Assembly: GCF_024171865.1 (NCBI RefSeq)
Contig: NZ_JAMTCN010000009.1
Span: forward strand, 62,001 to 126,000
DNA length: 64,000 bases
From: Prauserella aidingensis
GTDB lineage: Bacteria > Actinomycetota > Actinomycetes > Mycobacteriales > Pseudonocardiaceae
Direction: 5' to 3'
Position 1 is the first letter of the stretch, and the number at the start of each line of letters is the position of its first letter. A program made the position numbers and the translations under genes. The notes beneath the pieces are model-generated. The model worked only from the letters and a program-made list of their open reading frames with translations, was not told where the DNA came from and made no database searches. Below are positions 18,153 to 27,853 of the stretch, piece after piece.

Positions 18153-19015
18153 AGGACCGAGCGAAGGAACGACTCCCCCAGCCGGTCGTCGGCCTCGGCC
18201 CAGCCTGCGATGGCGCGCAGCTGCGTGGCGTAGTCGTACGGGATGTTCGGGAAGTCGGTGCCGAGCACGACGCGGTCGGCGACGTCGGCGAGCCGCGCGG
18301 CCCAGTCGCCCGGTACGGGCATGAAGCTCTCCGTGAACGGCACGCCCACCATCGTCGTGTCGAGATGCACCCGCGGGAACCGCTGCACCAGGTCGAACGC
18401 CGCGTCGTACTCGGGCATGCCCGCGTGCGCCAGCACGGCAACCAGCCCGGGGTGGCGTTCCAGCACGCGGCCGAACACGTCGAGGCCCGTGTGCTCGCCC
18501 CGCAACGGCCCGTGCCCACAGTGCACCACCGCGGGCACGCCCGCGTCGGCGAGCATGCCCCACACCGCATCGAGGTGGGCGTCACGCGGGTCGAACGCGC
18601 CGACCTGCACGTGCACCTTGACGCAGCGCACCCCCGAGCGCAGCGCCTCCTCGACGTAACGGGCCGCCTCCGGTTCGGGGAAGAACGTCGCGGTCGGCAC
18701 CGCGTCGGGTTCCCGCTCGGCGAACTCGCGGACCCAGCCGTTCAGCCACTCCGCCATACCCGGCTTGTGCGGATACACCAGCGGCGCGAACGCCTGTACC
18801 CCCATGCCCCGTAGTGCGGCCAGCCGGTCCGCCTCCGGAAGCCGGTAGTGCACCGGCCACGGCATGCCGTAGTGCTGCTCGGCGGCGTCGAAGTACGCCC
18901 ACACCTTCGCGAGCATGCGTTCGGGCAGGAAGTGGACGTGGATGTCGACGAGGCCGTCGCGCCCGAGCCCCCGCACCCAGGCCGCGACGTCCTCGTCGTC
19001 CGCGGGGCCGGTCAA
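18119..19015 (-). CDS. Amidohydrolase-2 (TIM-barrel metal-dependent hydrolase) family protein
   Basis: A 298-residue amidohydrolase-2 protein. The metal-binding HVH ([11 protein letters not shown], about residues 25-35), the later [10 protein letters not shown] and AHAGMPEYD histidines, and the final catalytic Asp in [12 protein letters not shown] fit the family of decarboxylases and lactonases such as ACMSD. The start overlaps the smpB stop as TTGA, so TTG at 19015 may be used with coupled translation; GTG at residue 14 is an alternative. The substrate is unknown. The overlap with smpB suggests cotranscription. Confidence 0.8.
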   Translation of the reverse strand: MTGPADDEDVAAWVRGLGRDGLVDIHVHFLPERMLAKVWAYFDAAEQHYGMPWPVHYRLPEADRLAALRGMGVQAFAPLVYPHKPGMAEWLNGWVREFAEREPDAVPTATFFPEPEAARYVEEALRSGVRCVKVHVQVGAFDPRDAHLDAVWGMLADAGVPAVVHCGHGPLRGEHTGLDVFGRVLERHPGLVAVLAHAGMPEYDAAFDLVQRFPRVHLDTTMVGVPFTESFMPVPGDWAARLADVADRVVLGTDFPNIPYDYATQLRAIAGWAEADDRLGESFLRSVLHDTPAKLLAV

Positions 19016-19512
19016 CGGCGTCCCGCGCGCTGTTGCTTGTGCTTACCCTTGATCGCCCGGCCCATCGCCTTGGAGATCTCACGCTGCGCGTCGCGCTTCG
19101 CGATGTCCTGCCGCTTGTCGTGGGCCTTCTTACCGCGCGCCAGCGCGAGTTCGACCTTGACCTTGCCGTCCTTGAAGTAGAGCGACAGCGGCACGAGGCT
19201 GACGCCGCTCTCCTTCGTCTTCCCGATCAGCTTGTGGATCTCCCTGCGGTGCAGCAGCAGCTTCCGGGTCCGCCGCGGCATGTGGTTGGTCCACGTGCCC
19301 TGGGCGTACTCCGGGATGTGCACGTTGCGCAGGAAGACCTCGCCGTCGTCGACGGTCGCGAACGCCTCGGCCAGCGACGCCTTGCCGGCACGGAGGCTCT
19401 TGACCTCGGTACCGGCGAGAGCGATACCGGCCTCGTAGGTGTCGAGGATCGAATAGTCGTGCCGGGCACGACGGTTCGACGCGATCACCTTGCGTCCGAC
19501 TTCCTTGACCAT
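19012..19512 (-). CDS. smpB: SsrA-binding protein SmpB
   Basis: The tmRNA partner protein, 166 residues, needed to load tmRNA onto stalled ribosomes. The beta-barrel core is recognisable ([20 protein letters not shown], then GTEVKSLR), and the tail [17 protein letters not shown] is the conserved C-terminal helix. It lies downstream of ftsE-ftsX on the same strand, as in many actinobacteria. The upstream gap contains a 17-bp-period direct repeat. Confidence 0.97.
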   Translation of the reverse strand: MVKEVGRKVIASNRRARHDYSILDTYEAGIALAGTEVKSLRAGKASLAEAFATVDDGEVFLRNVHIPEYAQGTWTNHMPRRTRKLLLHRREIHKLIGKTKESGVSLVPLSLYFKDGKVKVELALARGKKAHDKRQDIAKRDAQREISKAMGRAIKGKHKQQRAGRR

Positions 19513-19549
19513 GTCTCGACTCTATCCGCCCTCGACCGGGGTGTCCTAA

Positions 19550-19580
19550 CGGTTACTACGGGGCTGCGGTTACTACGGGG
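19550..19580. repeat. Tandem 14-bp repeat upstream of smpB
   Basis: CGGTTACTACGGGG occurs at 19550-19563 and again, identical, at 19567-19580 with a 3-bp spacer. It lies in the ftsX-smpB gap, about 40 bp before the smpB start. It could be a paired protein-binding site or a replication-slip duplication. Confidence 0.7.
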
Positions 19581-19673
19581 ACGCCCCGCCACGGCGACCG
19601 GCTCGGGCGGCCGTGCCCGCGCCGGGGTGTCCGTTCCCGGAACCCCGACGCGGGCCCCGACCGCCTGCATTCC

Positions 19674-20573
19674 CTACGTGCGGACGTACGCGCGGAGGGT
19701 GACGTACCCGGTGATCGCGGAGATCAGGATCGACACCCCGAGCAGCACGGGCGCCACGGGGAACAGGATGTCGATCATCTCGATCTTGGGGATCGCCCCG
19801 CCCGTGGCCTCGAAGATCTGATCCAACGCGATGTACTTGACGCCGATCAGGCCGACCACGCCGAGGATCGCGCCGATGACGCCCGCGACGACCGCTTCCA
19901 GCAGGAACGGTAGCTGCGTGTACCAGCGGGTGGCGCCGACGAGCCGCATGATGCCCACTTCTGTCCGCCGGGTGTAGGCCGACACCTGGATGGTGTTGGC
20001 GATCAGCAGCACCGCGGCCAGCGCGGCGATCGCGGCCACGATGAACGTGCCGTCCCGGCCCGAGTTCAGCAGGTCGAAGAAGCGGTCGAGGAACTTGTTC
20101 TGGTCGTCGACGTTCGCCACGCCCGGTTGGTTGCCGAACTCCTGCACGAGCACTTCGCTGCGTTCGGGGTCGAACAGCTTGACGTGGAGCGACGCGGGCA
20201 GCGATTCGGGCCTGGCGAGTTCGACCAGTTCGGGCTGGCCCTCGAAGATCCGCTGGAACCGCTCGTAAGCCTCGTTGCGGTCCTCGAACACGACCGATTC
20301 GACGGCCTGGTTGTTCTCGAGCGCGGACCGGATCGACGAGCACGGCTCGGCGGTGCAGTTCTGGTCGTTGGCGCTGATGTCCTGCGTGAGATAGACCGTC
20401 ACCTCGACGTCGTCGAGGTAGCTGGCCTGCATCTTGTCGATCGTGCGGACGAGCAGCAGACCACCGCCGAACATCCCGAGCGAGATCGCGGTGGTCAGGA
20501 TCATGGCGATGGTCATCGTGACGTTCCGGCGCAAGCCGGTGACGACCTCGCTGAAGACGAAGCTGGCGCGCAT
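19674..20573 (-). CDS. ftsX: Cell-division ABC transporter permease FtsX
   Basis: A 299-residue permease-like membrane protein that with FtsE controls peptidoglycan hydrolases at the septum. The first helix (VTMTIAMILTTAISLGMFGG) is followed by an extracellular domain of about 130 residues with two Cys (in NCTAEPC), and three C-terminal helices with TRRTEVGIMRLVGATRWY, typical of FtsX. It does not hydrolyse ATP. It follows ftsE after 128 bp, a wider gap than in most genomes, which contains an 8-bp inverted repeat. Confidence 0.96.
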   Translation of the reverse strand: MRASFVFSEVVTGLRRNVTMTIAMILTTAISLGMFGGGLLLVRTIDKMQASYLDDVEVTVYLTQDISANDQNCTAEPCSSIRSALENNQAVESVVFEDRNEAYERFQRIFEGQPELVELARPESLPASLHVKLFDPERSEVLVQEFGNQPGVANVDDQNKFLDRFFDLLNSGRDGTFIVAAIAALAAVLLIANTIQVSAYTRRTEVGIMRLVGATRWYTQLPFLLEAVVAGVIGAILGVVGLIGVKYIALDQIFEATGGAIPKIEMIDILFPVAPVLLGVSILISAITGYVTLRAYVRT

Positions 20574-20661
20574 CTAAGGCACGGTTCCTTGGGTCGGGGG
20601 TCGGGTACGGGCGGGGAGAGTCCGGTGGGCCGGACCGCGGCCACGACGCTCGGCGTGACGG

Positions 20662-20680
20662 GCTGACCGGATCGGTCAGC
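20662..20680. repeat. Inverted repeat between ftsE and ftsX
   Basis: GCTGACCG-GAT-CGGTCAGC, with perfect 8-bp arms and a 3-bp centre. It could fold in the ftsE-ftsX mRNA and adjust the level of ftsX relative to ftsE, or be a protein-binding site. Confidence 0.5.
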
Positions 20681-20701
20681 GGGCGGTGCGCTGCGGGGGA
20701 A

Positions 20702-21391
20702 TCAGCGGCCGACGCCGTACACGCCTCGCCGGTCATCACGGATGACCCGGCCGTGGTCGAGTTCCACGACGCGGCGGCGCATGGAGTCGACGATCGAGTG
20801 GTCGTGCGTGGCCATCAGGACGGTCGTGCCGGTGCGGTTGATCCGCTCCAGCAGCAACATGATGTCCTGGCTGGTGTCCGGGTCGAGGTTGCCCGTCGGC
20901 TCGTCGGCCAGCAGCACGAGCGGCCGGTTGACGAACGCCCGCGCCATCGCGACACGCTGCTGCTCACCGCCGGAGAGTTCGTGCGGCATGCGGTCGGCCT
21001 TGCCGTCGAGCCCGACGAGCTCCAGCACCTCGGGAACGACCTTGGTGATGGTGTGCTTCGGCTTGCCGATGACCTCGAGTGCGAACGCGACGTTCTCGGA
21101 CACCGTCTTGTTGTTGAGCAGACGGAAGTCCTGGAAGACGCAGCCGATGGTCTGGCGCAAGCGGGGGACCTTGCGCCGGGGCATCTTGGCGACGTCGAAG
21201 TTCGACACCGACACCCGGCCCTTGCTGGGCACTTCCTCACGCAGCAGCAGGCGCAGGAACGTCGACTTCCCCGACCCGGACGGGCCGATGAGGAAGACGA
21301 ACTCACCCTTGTCCACGTCGACCGAGACGTCGTCCAGTGCCGGACGTGTCGAGGTCTTGTAGGCCTTGGATACGGATTCGAGCTGGATCAC
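20702..21391 (-). CDS. ftsE: Cell-division ATP-binding protein FtsE
   Basis: A 229-residue ABC ATPase that works with FtsX at the divisome. Walker A is GPSGSGKST, the signature [14 protein letters not shown], Walker [13 protein letters not shown] and the switch His is in [10 protein letters not shown]. The GTG start is at 21391. Gene order prfB-ftsE-ftsX-smpB, all on the minus strand, is the common actinobacterial order. Confidence 0.97.
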   Translation of the reverse strand: MIQLESVSKAYKTSTRPALDDVSVDVDKGEFVFLIGPSGSGKSTFLRLLLREEVPSKGRVSVSNFDVAKMPRRKVPRLRQTIGCVFQDFRLLNNKTVSENVAFALEVIGKPKHTITKVVPEVLELVGLDGKADRMPHELSGGEQQRVAMARAFVNRPLVLLADEPTGNLDPDTSQDIMLLLERINRTGTTVLMATHDHSIVDSMRRRVVELDHGRVIRDDRRGVYGVGR

Positions 21392-21491
21392 GATTGGGCA
21401 TCCTACCCGTGCGCTCCGTTAAGGCCGGGTTGCCCGGGCCTCGGCAGGCGGGCCGTCGGGGCCTCGCAGGTCGGGCGCGCCCAGGTCGGGA

Positions 21492-22601
21492 CTAGGCGGC
21501 GTCGGTCTCCTGTTGCTTACGCCACCGGATGCCGGCGTCGAGGAACGCGTCGATCTCACCCTCGAGCACGGCCGTCGGGTTGCCGGACTCGTGTTCGGTA
21601 CGCAGGTCCTTGACCATCTGGTACGGGTGCAGCACGTACGAGCGCATCTGGTTGCCCCAGCTGGAGCCACCGTCCTTGAGCGCGTCGAGCTCGGCCTGCT
21701 CCTCCTCCTTCTTGCGCTGGAGCAGCTTGGCCTGCAGGACCTTCATCGCGGCGACCTTGTTCTGGAGCTGCGACTTCTCGTTCTGGCAGGACACGACGAT
21801 GCCGGTGGGCTGGTGCGTGATGCGCACGGCCGAGTCGGTGGTGTTGACGCTCTGCCCACCGGGACCGGACGAGCGGTACACGTCGATGCGCAGGTCCTTC
21901 TCCGCGATCTCGACGTGGTCGACCTCTTCGACCTCGGGCAGCACCTCGACGTGCGCGAACGACGTCTGCCTGCGGCTCTGGTTGTCGAACGGCGAGATGC
22001 GGACCAGCCGGTGCGTTCCCTGCTCCACCGACAGCGTGCCGTAGGCGTACGACGCGCCGACCTTGAAGGTGGCGGACTTGATGCCCGCCTCCTCGGCGTA
22101 GGAGATGTCGTAGACCTCGGTCGCGTAGTTGTGCCGCTCGGCCCAACGCAGGTACATCCGCATGAGCATCTCGGCGAAGTCGGCCGCGTCGACACCGCCG
22201 GCTTCGGCGCGGATGTTGACCACGGCGTTGCGCGGGTCGTACTCGCCCGACAGCAGGGTGCGCACCTCGAGCGTGTCGATCGCCTCGGTGAGGGACGCGA
22301 GTTCGCTCTCGGCTTCGCTCTTGCTTGCGGGGTCGCCTTCGGCCTGGGCGAGCTCGTGGAGCACGCCGAGGTCGTCGAGCCGCTGCCGCAGTTCGCCGAC
22401 GCGTCGCAGGTCGGCCTGCTTGTGCGACAGCTGGCTGGTCACCTTCTGCGCGGCCGCCGGGTCGTCCCACAGGTCCGGGCGGGCGGCCTCCTCCTCGAGG
22501 GAGGCAACCTCCTGGCGCAGCGCGTCGATGTCCATGACGGATTCGACCTGCGTCAGCTTGCCGTCGAGGTCCTTGACGACGTCTTCGAACTCAGCACTCA
22601 C
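21492..22601 (-). CDS. prfB: Peptide chain release factor 2
   Basis: Recognises UGA and UAA stop codons. The protein has the SPF anticodon-like motif ([12 protein letters not shown]) and the catalytic GGQ loop ([11 protein letters not shown]). About 369 residues from GTG 22601; a TTG nine bases upstream is possible. Neither has a clear Shine-Dalgarno sequence. No in-frame TGA occurs near codon 26, so the autoregulatory frameshift known in many bacteria is absent, as is usual for actinobacteria. It heads the ftsE-ftsX-smpB group. Confidence 0.96.
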   Translation of the reverse strand: MSAEFEDVVKDLDGKLTQVESVMDIDALRQEVASLEEEAARPDLWDDPAAAQKVTSQLSHKQADLRRVGELRQRLDDLGVLHELAQAEGDPASKSEAESELASLTEAIDTLEVRTLLSGEYDPRNAVVNIRAEAGGVDAADFAEMLMRMYLRWAERHNYATEVYDISYAEEAGIKSATFKVGASYAYGTLSVEQGTHRLVRISPFDNQSRRQTSFAHVEVLPEVEEVDHVEIAEKDLRIDVYRSSGPGGQSVNTTDSAVRITHQPTGIVVSCQNEKSQLQNKVAAMKVLQAKLLQRKKEEEQAELDALKDGGSSWGNQMRSYVLHPYQMVKDLRTEHESGNPTAVLEGEIDAFLDAGIRWRKQQETDAA

Positions 22602-22623
22602 GAATGACAAGGTTACGGCAAAT

Positions 22624-22651
22624 CGCGCGGCCGCTTGTGTGCGGCCGCGCG
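22624..22651 (-). terminator. GC-rich hairpin downstream of the PadR gene
   Basis: CGCGCGGCCGC and GCGGCCGCGCG form perfect 11-bp arms around a 6-bp loop. It begins 12 bp after the PadR-family stop and is followed on the minus strand by ATTTGCC. It probably separates that gene from prfB. Confidence 0.7.
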
Positions 22652-22662
22652 ACGCCGGGTGA

Positions 22663-23166
22663 TCAGTTGTTCGCCGCGACCGTGTCGAGGAGCTTCAGCG
22701 CGGCTTTGGCGTGCGCCAGGTCGAAGTCGGCGACGGCCTTGGAGACCGGGTCCTCGGCGGCCTTCGACGTGGCCTTGGCGACGTCGGCCTGCTCGGTGTA
22801 GACGGCCTTGGCGGTGTCGAAGAGGTTCTGCCGCTGCTTCGCCGTGAGCACCCTGGCGTGTACGAGGCGCAGGATGAGCGGCGACCGCAGGTGGTCGGGC
22901 GCCGAGTCGGCGGCGACCCAGGCCTTGAAGGCCTTCTTGCCGGCCGCGGTGATCACGTACTGCTGGCTGGAGCGCGGGCCCTGCTTGCCCAGTCGGACGT
23001 AGCCGGCTTCGTTCAGCGCGGGGAGTTCGCGGTAGACCTGGCTCCGCGTGACGCTGAAGAACGCCCCGAAGCGCTCTTCGGCTCCGGCGACGAGTTCGCC
23101 ACCGGTGGCGGGGCCATCGTGAAGCAGGCCAAGCAGTGCTGCGGCTGTTGCGTTCAAATCGGACAC
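22663..23166 (-). CDS. PadR-family transcriptional regulator
   Basis: A 167-residue regulator with the PadR winged helix in the N-terminal half ([18 protein letters not shown], then [19 protein letters not shown]) and a C-terminal dimerisation helix region. GTG at 23166, after GGTGGGGGT, begins directly before the winged helix; 28 codons further upstream are open but look non-coding. PadR proteins usually respond to phenolics or drugs. No adjacent effector gene is evident and its target may be itself. Confidence 0.88.
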   Translation of the reverse strand: MSDLNATAAALLGLLHDGPATGGELVAGAEERFGAFFSVTRSQVYRELPALNEAGYVRLGKQGPRSSQQYVITAAGKKAFKAWVAADSAPDHLRSPLILRLVHARVLTAKQRQNLFDTAKAVYTEQADVAKATSKAAEDPVSKAVADFDLAHAKAALKLLDTVAANN

Positions 23167-23799
23167 ACCCCCACCGTGCCACGTTTCCCGCTTTCTGTCC
23201 ACTGTGGCCCTGGAACTGGTCCACAATGGAGGGGCAGAGTCCACAAGCACCAGATGGGCGATGTGCTGTGGAAATGGGTCCGTACGGCGGAGTTCGCCCT
23301 ACCCGGGATGGCGCAGTGTGTTCGGCCGATGACAGTGCGTCGATGCGACGGGACTCGCTCCGGGTCGGCCGCGAATCGCGGTGCCACCCATCCGGCGGAG
23401 ACCTTCACGATCCGTGTCGACACGTACCGCACATTCCCGGATGCGCTGCGTGACGCGATGCCCGCCGTTCCCACCGCCGTGAACACGCCGCCCTTTGAGC
23501 ACGCCGCCTCTGAACACGCCCCGATCCGTGCACCAGGGCACCGGAGCCACCACGCGACCGACCCTGCCCGGGAGCCACGGCCCGCCTACCTGGTAGGCGG
23601 CCGACCACGTCCGGACGGAGCCGAGCGAGCGCAGCGAGCAACGGCGAAAACCCCGGCACCCACACCAACCGCGTAGTCAGACCCCGACCGCCGCCGAGGC
23701 GAGGCGAGGCTCCTCGGACGTCCGGGGGCTGAGCCCGCCGGGTTGGGGGCGTCGGGGCTGCGCCCCCACTGCAACAGCGAAAGAGACGGCAACAACGAA
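23167..23799. other. Non-coding gap between the PadR gene and the initiator tRNA
   Basis: I see no supportable gene. The PadR-proximal part (23190-23280) has several near matches to TTGTCCACA, for example TGGTCCACA at 23217-23225. The distal part has low-complexity GAGCGAGCGCAGCGAGCAAC (23622-23641) and a TGGGGGC/GCCCCCA inverted repeat (23744-23768) like those near the tmRNA. Confidence 0.5.
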
Positions 23800-23838
23800 A
23801 GAGGGCCCTGCCCACGCACTCCGTGGACAAGGCCCTCT
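23800..23838 (-). terminator. Terminator after the initiator tRNA
   Basis: AGAGGGCC and GGCCCTCT are perfect arms, and an inner stem GTCCACG/CGTGGGC extends the hairpin. It starts 9 bp past the tRNA 3' end and is followed on the minus strand by TTCG. Confidence 0.8.
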
Positions 23839-23847
23839 TGATCTCTG

Positions 23848-23921
23848 TAGCGGGGACAGGATTTGAACCTGCGACCTCTGGGTTATGAGCCCAGCGAGCT
23901 ACCGAACTGCTCCACCCCGCG
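23848..23921 (-). tRNA. Initiator tRNA-Met (CAT anticodon)
   Basis: A 74-nt cloverleaf without encoded CCA. The anticodon loop is CTCATAA within a GGG/CCC stem, the three G-C pairs that mark initiator tRNA. The acceptor begins CGCGGGG and ends CCCCGCTA, so position 1 (C) faces U72 and is unpaired, another initiator hallmark. It lies between the UPF0182 gene and the PadR gene. Confidence 0.95.
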
Positions 23922-23994
23922 TCGTTGTGGCACCCACCTTACGCCCTGCCGTTGCCGGGCCGTAAGGCGGGTGCCACCTGGTCGTCAGCTGCGA

Positions 23995-26967
23995 TCAGCC
24001 GCCGGAGTTCTGGAGCTCGTCGTACCGGCGGGTGGCTGCGTCCAGCTCGGAGAGCGCCTCGCCTTGCGCCTGGAAGTCGCCTTCCTCCTGGGCGGTGCGG
24101 AGCTTCTCCAGGGCGGCTTGGATGTCCTGGACGACCTGGTTCATCTCGCCGCTGTTGCCACCGCCGTCGTTGTTGTTGCCGCCGTCCTGGTTGCCGCCCT
24201 GCTGGTTGTCCCCTTGTTGGTTGTCGCCCTGCTGGTTGTCTCCGTTGTTGCCGGAGCCGTCCTGGCCGGCTGCGTCGCCGGATTCGGGTCCGGTGGCGGC
24301 GTCACCGCTGCCTTCACCGAAGACCTGGTCAAGGGCGCCCTTCAAGGTGGAGTCGAAGCCGATCCTGCCGCCGAACGACACGATGACTCGGGCCAGCTGG
24401 GGGTAGCTCTGCGAGTTGCGCTGCTGGACGTAGATGGGTTCGACGTACAGGAACCCGTCGGCGACCGGCAGGGTGAGCAGGTTGCCGTAGATCAGGTCGA
24501 CACTCTGGTTGCCCAGCAGGGTGCGGTCCTGTGTGAACTCGGGGTGCGATTGGAAGGCGTTCTGCACCTGAACAGGGCCTTCGATCTGCCGTTCACCGGA
24601 GGTCGGCAACCGGAGCACGCGGATGTCGCCGTAGCTGCCGGGGTCGGACGAGACCGACATCCACGCGGCCAGGTATTGCCGCCGCAGCTGGGTGAGTGCG
24701 CTCGTCAGCTGGAAGTGCGGTTCGTCCTGCCATGGCGACTGGGAGTACGTGTAGTACGCGGGCAGTTTCGCGGCGTCGGAGTTCGGGTCGAGCCCGCCGT
24801 CCGTCGTCGGGTCCTGCGGCACGTTCCAGAACGTCTGGGTCGCGTAGAACTCCTGGGCGTTCTCCACGTGGTACTGCGTGATCAGCTCGCGCTGGAGCTT
24901 GAAGATGTCCTCCGGGTAGCGGAAGTGCTGCTCCAGTTCGTCGGAGATCTGCGACTTGGGCTTCACGACCCCGGGGAACGTCTTCATCCACGCCTTCAGG
25001 ACCGGATCCTGCTTGTCCATCTGGTAGAGATCCACGGTGCCGTCGAAGGCGTCGACCGTGGCCTTCACCGAGTTCCGGACGTAGTTGATCTCGCTGTCCT
25101 GCTGTTGCGCGACGCCGCTCAGCGAGTCGGACGTCGCTTCGCCCAGCGAGGTGCGCTGCGAGTACGGGAAGTTGTCGAGCGTGGTGTAGCCATCGACAAC
25201 CCACTTCACGCGGCCGTCGATGACGGCGGGGTACGGGTCGCCGTCGGCGGTGAGCCACGGGGCGATCTTCTCGACACGGTCTCGCGGGTCGCGGTTGTAC
25301 ATGATCTTGGAGCCTTCGCCGATGGCTCCGGAGAAGAGGATGTTGCGCTCGCCGTACTGCATGGCGAAGACGGCGCGGTTGAACCAGTTGTCGATCGACA
25401 CTCCGCCCTCGCCGTCGTACAGGTAGGTGCGGTCCTGTGCCGTGTCGTACTCACCGGGCGCGGACTCCTGCTGACCGCCGACGATGGCGTAGTCCGTGGC
25501 CAGCTCGCCGAAGTAGATGCGCGGCTCCTCGACCTCCATTCCCGCACCGGTCGGGTTCTGGGTGTCGCTGGTCCCGGCGATCGGGTAACCACCGTCGCTG
25601 TCGGCACCCTCGAGGGCACGGTCGATCTGGTTGGCGGGCGCAGCGACGAAGCCGTTGCCGTGGGTGTAGACGAGGTGGCGGTTGATCCAGGTCTGCTGGT
25701 TCGCGGCCAGCCCCTCGGTGTTCATCTCCTTCGCCGCGACGAGGTAGGCCTGTTCCTCGCCGTTCACGGTGTAGCGGTCGATGTCGAGCTTTTCGGGGAA
25801 GCCGTAGAAGTTCTCCCGGCCGACCCGCTGGGTGAACGTCGGCGAGAGCACGTTCGGGTCGAGCAGCCGGACGTTCGGGATGGTGCCCTCGTCGTTGCGG
25901 ATCTGGCTGGGGTCGACCTCGGACTGGCCCTCGTAGTCCTGGTACCTGACGTTGTCGATGCCGTAGGCGTGCCGCGTCGCCTCCATGTTGCGTTGGATCG
26001 ACAGGGCCTCGCGCTCGTTGGCGTTCGGCCGCACGGAGAACTGCTCGAGGATGGCGGGCCACGCCACGCCGACGATCAGCCCGGACAGCAGCAACAGCAC
26101 CAGCGCGATCGCGGGCAGCTGGATGTTGCGCAGGAACGCGCCGACGAAGAACGCGACCGCGCAGAACACGCAGATGCACAGCAGGATCAGCTTGGCGGGC
26201 AGCACCGCGTTCAGGTCGGTGTAGGTGGCACCGGTGAACAGGTCGTTGCGGTCCGACAGCAGCAGGTTGTAGCGGTCGAGGAAGTACTCGACGGCCTTGA
26301 GCAGCACGAACAGGCCGACGAGGATCAGCAGGTGCACTCGCGCCGGCCCCTCGACGGAGCCGCCACGACCGGCGAGCCGGATGCCGCCGAACAGGTAGTG
26401 CGCGAGGAGCCCGCCGATGAACGCCACGACCGTGGCGACGAACAGCCAGCCCAGTACCCAGCCGAGGAACGGCAGGTCGAAGACGTAGAACCCGATGTCG
26501 TTGCCGAACTGCGGGTCCTGCCTGCCGAACTCGCCGCCGTTCAGGAACATCTGAACGGTCTGCCAGTTGCCCTGGCCGGACACGCCCGCGACCAGGCCCG
26601 CGAGCACCGGGATGCCGATGCCGAAGAGTTTCACCCTGCTGGCGACGATCGACCGGTAGCGAGCCAGCGGGTCGTCCTCGCCGCTGACGGGCACGAACAC
26701 CGGCCGCGTGCGATAGGCGAGCCACAGACTCAGCGCCAGCGCACCGCCCACGAGCACGCCGGTCGCCACGAACAGGATCAGCCTGGTCAGCAGCACGGTG
26801 GTGAACACGCCGCGCGCGTCCACCTCGCCGAACCACAGCCAGTCGACGTACGCGTTCAAGAACCGCGCACCGAGCAGCAAGAGCAGGACGAGGACGGCCG
26901 CGATTGTCAGCAGGATCCGGGCCCGCTTGGACAACGTGGGGAGGCCGACGGGGGGCCGAGTGGCCAC
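23995..26967 (-). CDS. UPF0182 family large membrane protein
   Basis: A 990-residue protein matching the UPF0182 family (mycobacterial Rv3193c type). Seven or so helices lie in residues 1-320, starting with ARILLTIAAVLVLLLLLGAR; a large extracytoplasmic domain follows to about 880. The tail has an Asn/Gln/Gly/Asp-rich linker and a short helical end. Its function is unknown. GTG at 26967 is used because AGGAG lies 8 nt before it; the GTG three codons earlier is too close. It is divergent from the PPA1309-like gene and opens a block shared with mycobacteria. Confidence 0.92.
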   Translation of the reverse strand: MATRPPVGLPTLSKRARILLTIAAVLVLLLLLGARFLNAYVDWLWFGEVDARGVFTTVLLTRLILFVATGVLVGGALALSLWLAYRTRPVFVPVSGEDDPLARYRSIVASRVKLFGIGIPVLAGLVAGVSGQGNWQTVQMFLNGGEFGRQDPQFGNDIGFYVFDLPFLGWVLGWLFVATVVAFIGGLLAHYLFGGIRLAGRGGSVEGPARVHLLILVGLFVLLKAVEYFLDRYNLLLSDRNDLFTGATYTDLNAVLPAKLILLCICVFCAVAFFVGAFLRNIQLPAIALVLLLLSGLIVGVAWPAILEQFSVRPNANEREALSIQRNMEATRHAYGIDNVRYQDYEGQSEVDPSQIRNDEGTIPNVRLLDPNVLSPTFTQRVGRENFYGFPEKLDIDRYTVNGEEQAYLVAAKEMNTEGLAANQQTWINRHLVYTHGNGFVAAPANQIDRALEGADSDGGYPIAGTSDTQNPTGAGMEVEEPRIYFGELATDYAIVGGQQESAPGEYDTAQDRTYLYDGEGGVSIDNWFNRAVFAMQYGERNILFSGAIGEGSKIMYNRDPRDRVEKIAPWLTADGDPYPAVIDGRVKWVVDGYTTLDNFPYSQRTSLGEATSDSLSGVAQQQDSEINYVRNSVKATVDAFDGTVDLYQMDKQDPVLKAWMKTFPGVVKPKSQISDELEQHFRYPEDIFKLQRELITQYHVENAQEFYATQTFWNVPQDPTTDGGLDPNSDAAKLPAYYTYSQSPWQDEPHFQLTSALTQLRRQYLAAWMSVSSDPGSYGDIRVLRLPTSGERQIEGPVQVQNAFQSHPEFTQDRTLLGNQSVDLIYGNLLTLPVADGFLYVEPIYVQQRNSQSYPQLARVIVSFGGRIGFDSTLKGALDQVFGEGSGDAATGPESGDAAGQDGSGNNGDNQQGDNQQGDNQQGGNQDGGNNNDGGGNSGEMNQVVQDIQAALEKLRTAQEEGDFQAQGEALSELDAATRRYDELQNSGG
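24181..24240 (-). repeat. In-gene 15-bp tandem repeat encoding DNQQG units
   Basis: Three to four degenerate copies of a 15-bp unit encode GDNQQ-type pentapeptides in the acidic, Asn/Gln-rich linker of the UPF0182 protein. The frame is kept, so copy number may vary between strains without breaking the protein. Confidence 0.75.
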
Positions 26968-27103
26968 AGCGCACACTCCTGAGGTCGTAACTGGCGTGGT
27001 CCAGGGGGCGCCCGTGACGGGCTCCCTGTATGCCTAACTCTACGGACCAGGGCCAGAGTTCCCGGAATGCCCCTAAACCGGGCGGCCGGGCAGTACTGCC
27101 ACG

Positions 27104-27787
27104 ATGGTCACCATGACCGACAGTGAAGGCGCGCCCGAACCGGCCGCCGAGGGCGGCGGGGCCGTCGGAAGTGGCGAGAACCTCGGCGAGGACGCCTGGC
27201 TCCTCGAGGACCTGGTGGACCAGGAGGCCGCCTCGGCGGCGGCCACGGTGGGCGCTATCGCACGCGAGGTCGAGGAGTTCGTCGCCGCGGGCGGATGGCA
27301 ACAGCCACCGCAGCTGTTCGCGCTCGTCCCCACCGCGGAGCTGCTCTCCCAGCAGCCCGAGCTCGCCGACTCGCTCGACCCGAACGCCGAGCTCACCCCG
27401 GTCGCCCAGGACTCGCTGCCGGACGACGACCTGGCGGAGGCGCTCGCGACGATCGCGTGGCCGGAACTGGTCCAGGGGTGCGCGCTCGCCCAGGAAATCA
27501 TCGTGCTGCCGCCCGACGCCGAGGAGGAGCTGCCCGAGGTCGACGAGTCGTCAGGCGTCTCCGACACCGACGTCGAACGGCTGAAGCAGGCGGCCGCCGG
27601 ACATCCACAGCGCACCGAGGCCCGGCTCGTCGCCACCGTGCTGCGCGACGGGCCCGCCGCCTGCGTGATGCGGCTGCGCGGGGCCCGCACCGGCTCCGAC
27701 GACACCGAACCGGGCGAGGAGATCGTCGAGCACCCGGAACTCGCGCCGAACCTCGTCGACGCCCTCCGCGCGACGCTGCTCCCCTGA
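27104..27787 (+). CDS. PPA1309-family conserved hypothetical protein
   Basis: A 227-residue acidic protein of an actinobacterial family of unknown function. Conserved features are WLLEDLVDQEAA near the N-terminus, PPQLFALVPTAELL (about 68-81) and the ATIAWPELVQGCALAQEIIVLP core (read in parts, about 114-137). ATG at 27104 or 27113 could start it; neither has a Shine-Dalgarno sequence, so it is probably leaderless. It diverges from the UPF0182 gene and converges on the PDZ/Lon-like gene, a neighbourhood that is well kept in this group. Confidence 0.8.
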   Translation: MVTMTDSEGAPEPAAEGGGAVGSGENLGEDAWLLEDLVDQEAASAAATVGAIAREVEEFVAAGGWQQPPQLFALVPTAELLSQQPELADSLDPNAELTPVAQDSLPDDDLAEALATIAWPELVQGCALAQEIIVLPPDAEEELPEVDESSGVSDTDVERLKQAAAGHPQRTEARLVATVLRDGPAACVMRLRGARTGSDDTEPGEEIVEHPELAPNLVDALRATLLP

Positions 27788-27853
27788 CCCGTCGCTACCC
27801 TGCCCGTGTCCCGATCGGCCACGGGCAGGGAGCATCGCCCGGCCGCGGCGGGG

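Noticed and set aside
22470-22610. Programmed +1 frameshift in prfB
   Set aside because: The frame is continuous from the start with no early in-frame TGA.
23863-26982. A 1,039-codon plus-strand open frame
   Set aside because: Antisense shadow of the UPF0182 gene and tRNA; no domain is recognisable.
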